Source of the DNA: Cyclobacterium sp.
Lineage (GTDB): Bacteria > Bacteroidota > Bacteroidia > Cytophagales > Cyclobacteriaceae
DNA: 64,000 nucleotides
Assembly (NCBI RefSeq): GCF_014762705.1
Contig: NZ_JABURL010000031.1
Coordinates: forward strand, 1 to 64,000
Direction: 5' to 3'
Positions 10,223 through 19,831 of the stretch are shown one piece after another. A program made the position numbers and the translations under genes. Positions within the stretch are counted from its first letter, which is position 1; every line of letters starts with the position of its first letter. The notes below the pieces were generated by a model, which worked only from the letters and a program-made list of their open reading frames with translations, made no database searches and was not told the origin of the DNA.

Positions 10223-11425
10223 ATGGCAACCATCAGGAGGGTACGGTATTACATTTATCTGAAAGATGTACTCGTGCTTTCCCTTACTGCTTTTGGCGGG
10301 CCCCAGGTATTCCTGGCCATGGTCATTAACATGATGGTAAAAAAGAGAGGCTATATATCGGAACAGGATCTGATAGAACTGAATGCGCTGTGCCTGGTGC
10401 TTCCGGGCCCTACTTCTACCCAAACCATATCAGCTATAGGATTCAAAATAGGCGGACCTACCCTTGCCTATCTTTCGCTTTTGGTCTGGATTTGTCCAGC
10501 CACCTGTCTGATGATAGCTACTGCATTTTTAATCGAGTACCTGCAGGCAAACACTGAAGGAGCCCTGGGGTTCGCCAGATTTATTCAACCCATGGCCATA
10601 GGCTACATCATCTATGCTTCGCAAATCACCATAAAAAAAATGATCCATACTGTTGAAGCGGCTTTGCTCATGATGATTGCGGCATTTGTCGCATTTTTTT
10701 ATAATTCACCATTCATTTTCCCAATCATGTTGGCCATAGGAGGCCTGATCACCACACACAATTACAACAAGCAACCCGTCATTACAGAAAAATCAAAAAT
10801 TAAAATATCCTGGAGAAACTTCATCTTATGGGCCGGGGTACTGATCGCGGCTGCAGTCTTGGGGCACTACACCCGATTATTGCCAGTCAGGCTTTTTGAA
10901 AACTTTTACCGAAACGGAAGCCTGATTTTTGGCGGAGGTCAGGTATTGGTGCCTTATCTCTATACCGAATTTGTAGAGTTTAAAAATTACCTGACCTCGG
11001 AAGAATTTCTTACCGGATATGCCATCTCTCAAAGTATTCCGGGACCAACATTCAGTATCAGCTCCTACATTGGAGCCCTATCCATGCGAGACATGGGTGC
11101 TACAGGCATGATTACAGGTGGGTTGATAGCTGCAGCAGGAATTTTTCTTCCCGGGACATTCCTTATATTTTTTATCATTCGTTTTTGGGATGAGCTTAAA
11201 AAATACCGGCCGGTAAGGGCAGCTTTGGAAGGAATCAACGCTGTAAGTTGTGGCATGTTGATTGCAGCCGCATACCTGCTTTTCGAACCTCTGGATAACA
11301 ACCTTTTTAATATCATGGCCATAATTGGTACCTTTGCTCTATTGCAATTCAGCAAAATCCCCTCTCCTTTGATCATTGTAATGGGGGTATTGGCCGGGAT
11401 TTCCTATCAATGGATTGTCAGCTGA
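10223..11425 (+). CDS. chrA: Chromate transporter, CHR family (long form)
   Basis: An inner-membrane protein of 400 residues with two homologous CHR halves. The N-terminal half has FGGPQVFLAMV and LPGPTSTQT; the C-terminal half has FGGGQVLVPYLYTEF and QSIPGPTFSIS, the paired hallmark motifs of ChrA-type transporters. About ten membrane segments are present. ChrA proteins export chromate, but many homologues have no tested role. The symbol is used by family only. Confidence 0.85.
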   Translation: MATIRRVRYYIYLKDVLVLSLTAFGGPQVFLAMVINMMVKKRGYISEQDLIELNALCLVLPGPTSTQTISAIGFKIGGPTLAYLSLLVWICPATCLMIATAFLIEYLQANTEGALGFARFIQPMAIGYIIYASQITIKKMIHTVEAALLMMIAAFVAFFYNSPFIFPIMLAIGGLITTHNYNKQPVITEKSKIKISWRNFILWAGVLIAAAVLGHYTRLLPVRLFENFYRNGSLIFGGGQVLVPYLYTEFVEFKNYLTSEEFLTGYAISQSIPGPTFSISSYIGALSMRDMGATGMITGGLIAAAGIFLPGTFLIFFIIRFWDELKKYRPVRAALEGINAVSCGMLIAAAYLLFEPLDNNLFNIMAIIGTFALLQFSKIPSPLIIVMGVLAGISYQWIVS

Positions 11426-11830
11426 AATCCATTGGACAGCAGGCCTACCCGATAAATCCTATTCATCTTTTATTTTTATACTTATCTTTCTATTACCAGG
11501 GTAGTTCTAGTGGTTTGGCATTTGGTATTTGAGACGCACAATTGTCATTGAGATTTATTTAAAAAGATCCAATCGCTAAAATTTACAATAGGTGGAAAGA
11601 GCGGATCGGATAAAATTGATTTCCAAACAAGTGCTATTATCCTTGCTTTATTTTTTGATTACTAAAAAAACACCTCCCAAATCCTTTAAAACCTGTTTTT
11701 CTACCTGATACCGGTATCTCCAAGACAATCTATGCCACTGAATCTGTTGAATATTAATTTACTGGTACAAAAAGAAACTTATTTTTATTAATTTTTAGTA
11801 TTTTTTTTAAAAACAGGTTTAATTTTTAAC

Positions 11831-11862
11831 CAAAAAAAAGAAGGATCCTGTAAGGATCCTTC
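11831..11862 (-). terminator. Orphan intrinsic terminator, - strand
   Basis: A perfect 9-bp stem (GAAGGATCC, loop TGTAA, GGATCCTTC) spans 11840-11862. On the + strand it is preceded by eight A residues (11832-11839), so on the - strand the hairpin is followed directly by a U-tract, as in an intrinsic terminator. No - strand gene lies to its right before 12264. On the + strand the following T content is weak. Confidence 0.55.
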
Positions 11863-12204
11863 ATATTGGGTTTATTTTAAACTGACTAACAGCTATAATA
11901 TTTTGGAAAATGGACGATTTTGCTTTTTAAAATCCCCCAAATTCTCTTAAACCTAATAAAAATGTGTCACATAGCAATAAAAACGGATAAAAAATTTGAA
12001 TATATTCTCAAAATAAAATCAGTCCCTGCCATACTTATTGGGACAATCAGGATAAAATACCAGTGAAAAGCATTCACACAAAATCATTTGCGCAGTTTCG
12101 GTTTATTCGGAAAACAATAAAATTACTTTGTTCTATTATTTTTCTAAAATTTAATTTTTTGTAAATTACAATTAATGATGGGAATCCGATAATATACATC
12201 TAAA

Positions 12205-12218
12205 ATTTGTAAGCAAAT
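12205..12218. promoter_or_regulatory. Possible operator upstream of nrfH
   Basis: The perfect inverted repeat ATTTG-TAAG-CAAAT ends 46 bp before the nrfH start codon. Its 5-4-5 layout is that of CRP/FNR-type sites, although the half-site is not the FNR consensus TTGAT. Regulator and function are inference. Confidence 0.3.
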
Positions 12219-12264
12219 AAAGTTTGTAAATAACACCTTGATCTAATGTAAACTAAAATTATTT

Positions 12265-12903
12265 ATGGCCTTTGGCAATCAATTTAAAAGATTCCTTTTT
12301 AGGTTCAGCCTGGTGCCTCCCCATAAATGGAGACCTGCGGCTACAGTTTTAGTAGCTGCGATTTTCGGGTTAGGAATTTACCTGTTAAAACTGAGCAACG
12401 CTGCCTCCTATTTGTCGGATGATCCTCAGGCCTGTGTCAACTGTCATATCATGACACCGCAATACATTACATGGAACCATAGTTCTCATCGGGAAGTGGC
12501 CCATTGCAATGACTGCCATGTGCCCCATAACAATGTTTTTAACAAGTATTTTTTCAAAGCCAAAGATGGGTTGTACCATGCCTCTATCTTTACCATGCGG
12601 GCAGAACCGGAAGTGATCAAAGCACTTGGCCCCTCTATCAGGGTCATACAGAACAATTGTATCCGCTGCCATGAGGACCAGGTTACGGATGCCAAAATGA
12701 TTGGTTTTGTAGAAAGTCACCAGGAAAAAAGAACGAACAGAACCTGTTGGGAATGTCATAGGGAAGTACCCCATGGAAGAGTGAAAAGCCTTTCCGCCAC
12801 CGGTCATCAAATTGAGCCTATCCGGGCCCATGCACCGGCAGATCTGGAAATAATTCCAAAATGGCTGAAAGAAAGCATGGAACAAAAAAATGAACAAAAA
12901 TAA
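12265..12903 (+). CDS. nrfH: Cytochrome c nitrite reductase small subunit NrfH
   Basis: Membrane-anchored tetraheme quinol dehydrogenase that passes electrons from menaquinol to NrfA. The 212-residue protein has one N-terminal membrane helix (about residues 27-45) and four CxxCH heme sites: CVNCH, CNDCH, CIRCH and CWECH. It belongs to the NapC/NirT/NrfH family. The gene is 11 bp before nrfA, the usual operon. Expression under nitrite or low oxygen is expected from the context. Confidence 0.95.
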   Translation: MAFGNQFKRFLFRFSLVPPHKWRPAATVLVAAIFGLGIYLLKLSNAASYLSDDPQACVNCHIMTPQYITWNHSSHREVAHCNDCHVPHNNVFNKYFFKAKDGLYHASIFTMRAEPEVIKALGPSIRVIQNNCIRCHEDQVTDAKMIGFVESHQEKRTNRTCWECHREVPHGRVKSLSATGHQIEPIRAHAPADLEIIPKWLKESMEQKNEQK

Positions 12904-12914
12904 ATGCTCAGGTT

Positions 12915-14408
12915 ATGAAAAATTGGATGCTTTTTGGAATTACTGCTATCATTGTTTTTCTTTTGGCCATGTTGGCTTACACCATCATGGACAGAAAAAC
13001 CGAAGCCCGCTTTGCTTACCAACCCAAAGTGAAAATTGAAGGTATTGAACCCAGAGATTCTGTATGGGGATTGAATTATCCCCGGCAATACCAATCCTAT
13101 CAAAAAACAGCAGACACCACCTTTAGTAGCATGTACAATACCAGTGGCAATAAAGATGTATTGAAGGAAAATCCGGAAATGGTTATTTTATGGGCCGGTT
13201 ATGGTTTCAGTAAAGATTATTCCCACCCAAGAGGTCATGCCTATGCAGTAGACGATATTCACCGAACGCTCAGGACTGGTGCTCCCATGGAAGCCGGAGA
13301 AGGTCCCATGCCCAGTACCTGCTGGACATGTAAAAGTCCCGATGTGCCCAGGTTGATGAGCGAAGTCGGGGTTACTGAATATTACAGTAAAAAGTGGTCG
13401 GATTTTGGCGCTGAGGTAATCAATCCTATAGGTTGTGCAGATTGTCACAATCCGGAAACCATGAACCTGACCATTACCCGGCCTGCGCTTATAGAAGCCT
13501 ATGAGGCCATGGGAAAAGACATCAACCAGGCCTCCCATCAGGAAATGCGTTCTTTGGTCTGCGCCCAATGCCACGTGGAATACTATTTCGACAAGTCCAT
13601 CCCGGGAAAAGAAAATGCCCAATACCTGACCTTCCCCTGGAAAGATGGAATGGATGTGGAATCAGTGGAGGAATATTATGACAATATTGATTTTGCAGAC
13701 TGGACGCATCCCCTGAGCAAAGCAAAAATGATCAAAGCCCAGCACCCAGATTATGAAATTTATTCTTTGGGAGTACATGCCAAAAGAGGCGTTTCCTGCG
13801 CAGATTGCCACATGCCCTACAAATCAGAAGGGGGACAAAAATTTACCGATCACCATATTGGCTCTCCTTTAAGCAATGTTGAAAATTCCTGCTTTGTCTG
13901 CCACAGGGAAAAGGAATCAGACCTGGTAACAGATGTTTATGAACGGCAGAGAAAAATAAAAGCTGGTACCTCCAAGTTGCAAAGACTGATCGCCATGGCC
14001 CACATTGAAGCAGCTAAAGCATGGGAACTGGGAGCCACGGAAGGGGATATGCAAAATATACTACAGGGTATTCGACATGCCCAATGGCGCTGGGACTATT
14101 CCGTAGCCTCTCATGGGGCAGCCTTTCATGCCCCTCTTGAAACCAGCAGCATCGTCACCTCCGCCACGGGCATCATACAGGATACCAGAATCGAACTGGC
14201 CAGACTACTGGCAAGTATGGGCTTCAACCAACGAGTAGACATGCCGGATTTTACCGACAAAGATGCGCTGCAAGCGTACATCGGCCTGGATATAGCCAAA
14301 GAAGAGGCAGCCAAAGAAACATTTTTGGAACAAGTGGTGCCCAAATGGTTGAAAGAAGGCAAAGAAAGGGAAGCTAAAAAAGAGGTGGAAACCATTAGCT
14401 CCCGATAA
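12915..14408 (+). CDS. nrfA: Ammonia-forming cytochrome c nitrite reductase NrfA
   Basis: Periplasmic pentaheme enzyme that reduces nitrite to ammonium with six electrons. The 497-residue protein has an N-terminal signal/anchor and five heme motifs: the active-site CWTCK (the diagnostic CxxCK) followed by CADCH, CAQCH, CADCH and CFVCH. The length fits the family. It forms an operon with nrfH and is followed at a distance of 93 bp by the porin and the CcsBA cytochrome c synthase. Confidence 0.96.
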   Translation: MKNWMLFGITAIIVFLLAMLAYTIMDRKTEARFAYQPKVKIEGIEPRDSVWGLNYPRQYQSYQKTADTTFSSMYNTSGNKDVLKENPEMVILWAGYGFSKDYSHPRGHAYAVDDIHRTLRTGAPMEAGEGPMPSTCWTCKSPDVPRLMSEVGVTEYYSKKWSDFGAEVINPIGCADCHNPETMNLTITRPALIEAYEAMGKDINQASHQEMRSLVCAQCHVEYYFDKSIPGKENAQYLTFPWKDGMDVESVEEYYDNIDFADWTHPLSKAKMIKAQHPDYEIYSLGVHAKRGVSCADCHMPYKSEGGQKFTDHHIGSPLSNVENSCFVCHREKESDLVTDVYERQRKIKAGTSKLQRLIAMAHIEAAKAWELGATEGDMQNILQGIRHAQWRWDYSVASHGAAFHAPLETSSIVTSATGIIQDTRIELARLLASMGFNQRVDMPDFTDKDALQAYIGLDIAKEEAAKETFLEQVVPKWLKEGKEREAKKEVETISSR

Positions 14409-14501
14409 AAAAACACTCCAGAAACTACAATAACCATAAACTTACGGCACTTTAACAAAAGAAAGCAGCTGCCTGATTTTACATGATTTAAAACCTACAC
14501 C

Positions 14502-15821
14502 ATGAAAAAACCTTTGATTTTTTTATTCGGAATTTCCTTTTTGATGGTTTTCCAACCCTTATTTGCACAGTTTAACCTGGATGGGCAATTGATACAGCGT
14601 AGTGAATTCAGAAACGGATTCAGCAGGCTGATTTCCGAGGGACAATCGCCGGCCGGATTTATTGCCCAAAGAGCCAGGCTACAGGCCAGCTACCAGTCGG
14701 ATCCGGTGGATTTTTACATGAGCATACAGGACATCAGGATCTGGGGCAACACCCCACAGGTAAAACTTTCGGACACCTTTCTTTCCGTCCACGAGGCTTA
14801 TGCAGAATTGCCCATCGGTGATAACTGGAAGATTAAATTAGGTAGACAAGAACTCAATTATGACAATTTCAGGTTTTTGGGAAACCTGGATTGGGCCCTG
14901 CAGGGAAGGGCGCATGATTTCGCCCTGGTCAAACAGGAACAGGGAAACCGAAAAATTCATTTTGGTGCAGGATACAATCAGGATGGGGCGCAGCTCTCAG
15001 GTAACCTGTTCAATACAGGCAACCAATACAAATATGCCCAAATGTTCCGGTATGAAAACAAGTGGGAAAACCTGCACCTGTCCTTTTTGTTCTGGAATGA
15101 TGGCAGACAATACATAGAAAGAGATAATGTGGGCACTGTGATTGCAGATAGGGTATACCACAGACAAACCATAGGCATACCTACCTTCAAATACCAATTC
15201 AAGCAAACCTTGTTGAGCGGATTCTATTACCACCAATTGGGTAAAGATGGTATGGGCCGTACTACCAACGGTTTTGACGTAAATTTACAGGCCAGCCAAC
15301 AAGTCCCGCTGGAAAGTGAAGGCAAAAAACTAAGGTTTGCTGCGGGAATAGAAATACTCAGCGGTACCCCTACCAATGATTTATCGGAGAACAAATCCTT
15401 TTCCCCTTTATATGGAACCAACCACCTCTATAATGGCTACATGGACCTTTTTTACGTAGGAGGTACCCATGAAAACAATGTAGGCTTAAAGGATATATAC
15501 CTCAAAGGACGACACGACTTTAACCCCTCCTTTTTCATCCAAACTGATGCTCACTTTTTTTCCAGCTATGCGGACGTGTATACGAATTTCGTGTCAGGAG
15601 AATTGATGGATAAACGTTTGGGTACCGAAATAGACCTTTCCTTCGGCTTGGTCTTTAATCAGGCCATTTCCCTGCAGGGCGGCTACAGCCAGTTTTTTCA
15701 TACCGATACCATGGAGCTTATCCAAGCTAACGGATCACTCAAAAACAACCAAAACTGGGCTTACCTGATGTTGATCGTCCGGCCTACCATGCCGAATAAA
15801 TTTATTGGTATATTGTTTTGA
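14502..15821 (+). CDS. Outer-membrane porin, alginate-export-like barrel
   Basis: A 439-residue outer-membrane beta-barrel with a signal peptide ending near LFAQFN (residue 23). Alternating amphipathic strands run to the C-terminus, which ends in an aromatic residue (IGILF), a barrel-insertion signal. It resembles the alginate-export/porin domain family. Its place between nrfA and ccsBA suggests a channel for nitrite or nitrate, which is inference; an alginate role is not supported by any neighbour. Confidence 0.7.
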   Translation: MKKPLIFLFGISFLMVFQPLFAQFNLDGQLIQRSEFRNGFSRLISEGQSPAGFIAQRARLQASYQSDPVDFYMSIQDIRIWGNTPQVKLSDTFLSVHEAYAELPIGDNWKIKLGRQELNYDNFRFLGNLDWALQGRAHDFALVKQEQGNRKIHFGAGYNQDGAQLSGNLFNTGNQYKYAQMFRYENKWENLHLSFLFWNDGRQYIERDNVGTVIADRVYHRQTIGIPTFKYQFKQTLLSGFYYHQLGKDGMGRTTNGFDVNLQASQQVPLESEGKKLRFAAGIEILSGTPTNDLSENKSFSPLYGTNHLYNGYMDLFYVGGTHENNVGLKDIYLKGRHDFNPSFFIQTDAHFFSSYADVYTNFVSGELMDKRLGTEIDLSFGLVFNQAISLQGGYSQFFHTDTMELIQANGSLKNNQNWAYLMLIVRPTMPNKFIGILF

Positions 15822-15825
15822 GTCA

Positions 15826-18800
15826 ATGAAATATTTTTCCTACCTCTTTTCTACAAAAGTATCCCTTTTATTGCTGATCCTATTTGCGGGGTCTATGGGG
15901 GTGGCCACCTTCATTGAAAATGATCATGGCACCAAAGTAGCCAGAGGTTTGGTGTATGAAGCCTGGTGGTTTGAAATTCTGATGGTCTGGTTGGGGTTTT
16001 GCTTTATCAGTCATATTCAAAAATACAGGCTTTTTCACCGGAACAGGTGGCCGATCGGCATGTTTCATATGGCCTTCATTCTCATAATAACAGGAGCGGG
16101 AGTCACCCGATATTTCAGTGTAGAAGGAACCATGCATATCCGGGAAGGGGAAGCAGAAAACACCCTATATACCACTTCCCACTACCTCCAGCTCAGGCAA
16201 CTAGATGAAGGACAGGTGTTTGAGAAACCCCTGCAATTCATTGCCCAAAATTTTGATGCGGAAGATTTCCCTGTCAATTTTCCCCAAAGCCCGGAATTGA
16301 TCGTTCGCCTTCAAAGATATATTGGTGGTGCAAGGGAGGTATTTGAAAAGGGCGAGGAAACTTATATCGATATGGCAGTAGCTGTGGGGAAAGGCCGGGA
16401 GGATTACAAGTTAAAGCAAGGAGGCGAAATCCTGTTAAACAATATGGTTTTGTCCAGCGCAAAAAATTGCCAAAGCCCCATTTGCATTGGGAAAAATGAA
16501 GAAGGCTGGTTTATCAAAACCAAAGTTCACCTGCAAATCATGGAAATGAGTAACCAGCAGATGGGTGCGTTGCATGAGGGAGAGCAGGCGCCACTACAAC
16601 TGCGAAGCCTATATCAATGGGACGGGGGAGCATTTATGATCAAAAAGATTGAAGAAAACGTTCGCCTGGATTATCAACCTGAACCCAACCCCGAATTGGC
16701 CAAAAACTTACCGGACTACATTGCATTCAGTGTAATGAATAAGGAAAACGAGCCCATACAATCGGGTTTTATCAAGTTGGTATCTATGGAACCTACCTGG
16801 TTTCCATTTGAGTTTGAGGGAGAAAAATACAGCTTTACCTATGGGCCCAAAGCCATTGAATTGCCTTTCCAATTGTACCTCAATGCCTTTGAATTGGAAA
16901 GATATCCCGGTAGTCAGAGTCCCTCAAGTTATGCCTCAGAAGTGATGGTCATGGATAAGGAGCGGGAATTTCCCTACAGGATATATATGAATAATGTATT
17001 GGATTATAAAGGTTACCGATTTTACCAATCCTCCTATGACAACGATGAACAGGGAACCATTTTATCCGTAAATCAGGACCGGCCGGGCACTCTCATTACT
17101 TATTTGGGATACGGACTTCTGGCGCTGGGTATGTTCCTGACGCTTTTTGCAAAGGGAAGCAGGTTTCAATTGCTCAACAAAAAGCTTACTACGCTGAAAA
17201 AACGGGGAGTTTTGGTTCTTCTCCTTTTTTCAATCTCCCAACTGATCCATGCGCAGCATAACCAACAAGTGGAATCGCTTCTGGTGCCTAAGGAAAAGGC
17301 GGACGCTTATGGAAGATTAATCGTCCAGGATATCGACGGGAGAATGAAACCGCTGAACACCCTGGCTCATGAAATTTCCAGAAAACTGAGCGGAAAAAGT
17401 TATTTTTCAATTGAAGGAGAAATTTCAGACCTACAGCTCACACCGGAACAGTTTCTTCTGGCCGTACAATTGAATCCGGAGCTGATGAGCAGGAGTCCGG
17501 TTATTAAAATTGACCCTAAAAAGGCGCGTCAAGTTTTTGAGATTTTGAATGTTTCCCCTGATGAAAAAATCAGTTTCCGGGATTTTATCAATGAGGAGGG
17601 AGCCTATTTGCTCAATGAAATGGTGGAAAGGGCCAACCGGCTGAAACCTGCCGAAAGAAATGAATCTGACAAAGAGCTACTCAAAATCGATGAGCGTTTT
17701 AATATTTTCTATGCTTTACTAACGGGTGATTTTTTGCGTATCTACCCCAATAAACTGGATGCCGACCAAACCTGGTACACCAGCAATGAGTTCAATCAGG
17801 GTTTTACAGCAGAGGATGCCAGATTTGTTAAAAACATCGGGCAGTTATATTTGTCAGGATTACAAACAGGCCTGCAAAATGGCGAATGGCAGGAAGCGGA
17901 AGAAGCACTGTCTTATATAGCCTTATACCAAAAGGAGGCAGGTAAAGAAGTTTACCCATCAGAAAAGCTTATTCAGGCTGAACTTTTGTATAATCAGCTC
18001 AACCTGGGAACCCGTTTATTCGGACCATTTTGGTTGTTGGGTGCTTTGATGCTTATTCTCGGTATACTCCAACTATTCTGGCAACAAAAAATCATGCAAA
18101 CCCTCTGGAAAGTCGGGCAGGTCTTTGCCTGGACGGGCTGGATTTTATTTACCTTTCACCTGGCCTTAAGATGGTACATTGCCCAACATCCCCCATGGAG
18201 TGATGGATTTGAAATGTTGGTTTTTGTGGCCTGGGGTATTCTTTTTTTTAGTTTGATTTTTTCGGGCAAATCAAAATTCACCATACCCCTGGGTTTGCTG
18301 TTTTCGGGAACCCTGTTGTTTGTGGGTTTCCTGGACTGGCTAAATCCCGAAATCACCAACCTGATGCCCGTATTGCACTCCTATTGGCTTAAAATACATG
18401 TAGCCATTATTGTAAGCAGTTATGCTCCCCTTGCCTTGGCTGCAATTATGGCACTGCTGGCCCTTTTGCTAATGATTTTTAAACCTAAACAGCCGAAAGA
18501 AAGGTGGTGGAATAGCCTTTTGGAATTGAATATCGTGAATGAACTTGCACTTACATCAGGTTTATTCTTACTGGCCATCGGCACCTTCTTGGGCGGGGTA
18601 TGGGCCAATGAAAGCTGGGGTAGGTACTGGGCCTGGGATCCGAAAGAAACCTGGGCATTGATTTCGGTTATTGTCTATGCATTTGTGCTTCATTTGAGGT
18701 TGGTTCCTGCTTTAAAAAATGCCTTGGTATATAATTTGGCCAGCTTGTGGGCTTTCTCCAGCATAATCATGACCTCTTTTGGTGTAAACTACTACCTTTC

Positions 18801-18948
18801 CGGTTTACATTCCTATGCCGCAGGCGATCCGGTACCGGTACCACAGTGGGTTTTTGTAGTAGTGGCGGTTTTAATTGTCATTTCCATATTCGCCATCATC
18901 TCGTTTAAGAGATGGAAAGAAGTAGACCGGAAAAAAATCGTCATTTGA
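15826..18948 (+). CDS. ccsBA: CcsBA (ResB-ResC fusion) cytochrome c synthase
   Basis: System II cytochrome c synthase, which exports heme and attaches it to CxxCH apocytochromes at the outer face of the inner membrane. The first 470 residues are ResB/CcsB-like with several membrane segments and a large periplasmic domain. A membrane helix and a periplasmic loop follow, and the C-terminal half is CcsA with the heme-handling WWD-type motif WGRYWAWDPKE. The likely start is ATG at 15826, 4 bp after the porin stop; an upstream in-frame TTG at 15805 would overlap the porin. Position in the nrf operon suggests a dedicated synthase for the NrfA/NrfH hemes. Confidence 0.92.
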   Translation: MKYFSYLFSTKVSLLLLILFAGSMGVATFIENDHGTKVARGLVYEAWWFEILMVWLGFCFISHIQKYRLFHRNRWPIGMFHMAFILIITGAGVTRYFSVEGTMHIREGEAENTLYTTSHYLQLRQLDEGQVFEKPLQFIAQNFDAEDFPVNFPQSPELIVRLQRYIGGAREVFEKGEETYIDMAVAVGKGREDYKLKQGGEILLNNMVLSSAKNCQSPICIGKNEEGWFIKTKVHLQIMEMSNQQMGALHEGEQAPLQLRSLYQWDGGAFMIKKIEENVRLDYQPEPNPELAKNLPDYIAFSVMNKENEPIQSGFIKLVSMEPTWFPFEFEGEKYSFTYGPKAIELPFQLYLNAFELERYPGSQSPSSYASEVMVMDKEREFPYRIYMNNVLDYKGYRFYQSSYDNDEQGTILSVNQDRPGTLITYLGYGLLALGMFLTLFAKGSRFQLLNKKLTTLKKRGVLVLLLFSISQLIHAQHNQQVESLLVPKEKADAYGRLIVQDIDGRMKPLNTLAHEISRKLSGKSYFSIEGEISDLQLTPEQFLLAVQLNPELMSRSPVIKIDPKKARQVFEILNVSPDEKISFRDFINEEGAYLLNEMVERANRLKPAERNESDKELLKIDERFNIFYALLTGDFLRIYPNKLDADQTWYTSNEFNQGFTAEDARFVKNIGQLYLSGLQTGLQNGEWQEAEEALSYIALYQKEAGKEVYPSEKLIQAELLYNQLNLGTRLFGPFWLLGALMLILGILQLFWQQKIMQTLWKVGQVFAWTGWILFTFHLALRWYIAQHPPWSDGFEMLVFVAWGILFFSLIFSGKSKFTIPLGLLFSGTLLFVGFLDWLNPEITNLMPVLHSYWLKIHVAIIVSSYAPLALAAIMALLALLLMIFKPKQPKERWWNSLLELNIVNELALTSGLFLLAIGTFLGGVWANESWGRYWAWDPKETWALISVIVYAFVLHLRLVPALKNALVYNLASLWAFSSIIMTSFGVNYYLSGLHSYAAGDPVPVPQWVFVVVAVLIVISIFAIISFKRWKEVDRKKIVI

Positions 18949-18964
18949 ATGTTGGAAATATTTA

Positions 18965-19591
18965 CTATTTCCCATAAACCTCAATCCAATCCAGCCGGGA
19001 GCTTGCAGGAGTCCCTCCCCCAACCATCAGGTCAGAAATGCCTATTTTGAGCACTTTTGAAAGGTCAGGATCCCCTACAGTTTTCCCCTCAATGATGGAC
19101 TGCATATCCAGCTTCCGCCATTTCATTTTACCAACTTCAAATTCAGAAATAACCCAATCCCTGGTTTCTCCTACATGATCCTCACTCACAATCCAGCTTC
19201 CATCTGCCAATTCCAGGACCAACCGAAGTTGGCGAAAACCAGATTGCCTGCTCTTCCACCTGATTTTTCCGCCATGGCTCAAATCCACCGATTTGTCCTG
19301 CCAGGAAAGGGCCATGGCCCAATTGGCCTCACAGGTACCTGACCAAACATAAAATGGGTCATTTGGGATTTCCGGATGATTACTTTTCTTCAGTTGCTGT
19401 TTGGCTGCGCCGTACAAATGTAATATTAATTCACTGTTCGCCAGGTGTTCCTGAGTAATGGGGGTCTGAGCGGGAATCTCCTTAAAATCTTCCCGAAACA
19501 ATAGGGAATTTCCAGATTGGGCAAAGCTCGGCACCTGATGCGTTAAGAAAAGAGATACAACAAAAAAAATAACACATTGTGAGAATTTCAT
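18965..19591 (-). CDS. Secreted hypothetical protein, jelly-roll-like
   Basis: A 208-residue exported protein with a clear signal peptide (cleavage near PSFAQSG). The rest is beta-rich and ends with RLDWIEVYGK, the type of ending seen in concanavalin-like or carbohydrate-binding jelly rolls. It is convergent with ccsBA and divergent from nirK, so it is probably not part of either operon. I do not recognise a specific family. Confidence 0.65.
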   Translation of the reverse strand: MKFSQCVIFFVVSLFLTHQVPSFAQSGNSLLFREDFKEIPAQTPITQEHLANSELILHLYGAAKQQLKKSNHPEIPNDPFYVWSGTCEANWAMALSWQDKSVDLSHGGKIRWKSRQSGFRQLRLVLELADGSWIVSEDHVGETRDWVISEFEVGKMKWRKLDMQSIIEGKTVGDPDLSKVLKIGISDLMVGGGTPASSRLDWIEVYGK

Positions 19592-19703
19592 GATTGGAAG
19601 GCCATTAAATGATAGTTAAATAAAGCTTGATTTTTCTGAGATTTAAAATACATTGAAAATTAATGTATAAGGGGGAATTTTACCAGGCTAATCCTTACAA
19701 TTA

Positions 19704-19715
19704 ACTGATAACAGT
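19704..19715. promoter_or_regulatory. Possible operator upstream of nirK
   Basis: An inverted repeat ACTG-ATAA-CAGT lies 117 bp before the nirK start in the 240-bp divergent gap. It has CRP/FNR-like spacing but a non-consensus half-site. Assignment to a nitrite- or NO-responsive regulator is inference. Confidence 0.25.
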
Positions 19716-19831
19716 CATTTATTATTCTAATAAAAGTTAGGTACTGCTTGTGTTTCCGAGCCTATTTTTACGGCAACAAACAATTAAAAAAAGTTCTGTA
19801 AGCATTTTTAATCGCTAAAAAAATAAAGGAC

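Larger units (their letters stand above)
11426..12264. other. 839-bp AT-rich gene-free region
   Basis: No convincing ORF of any size is visible on either strand. The region contains a strong hairpin at 11840-11862, a short symmetric word ATGTGTCACAT at 11962-11972, and an operator-like inverted repeat at 12205-12218 before nrfH. Its length suggests it holds nrf regulatory DNA and possibly a small RNA. Confidence 0.6.

Noticed and set aside
11962-11972. ATGTGTCACAT as a CRP site
   Set aside because: The half-sites are separated by only one base, whereas CRP needs six.
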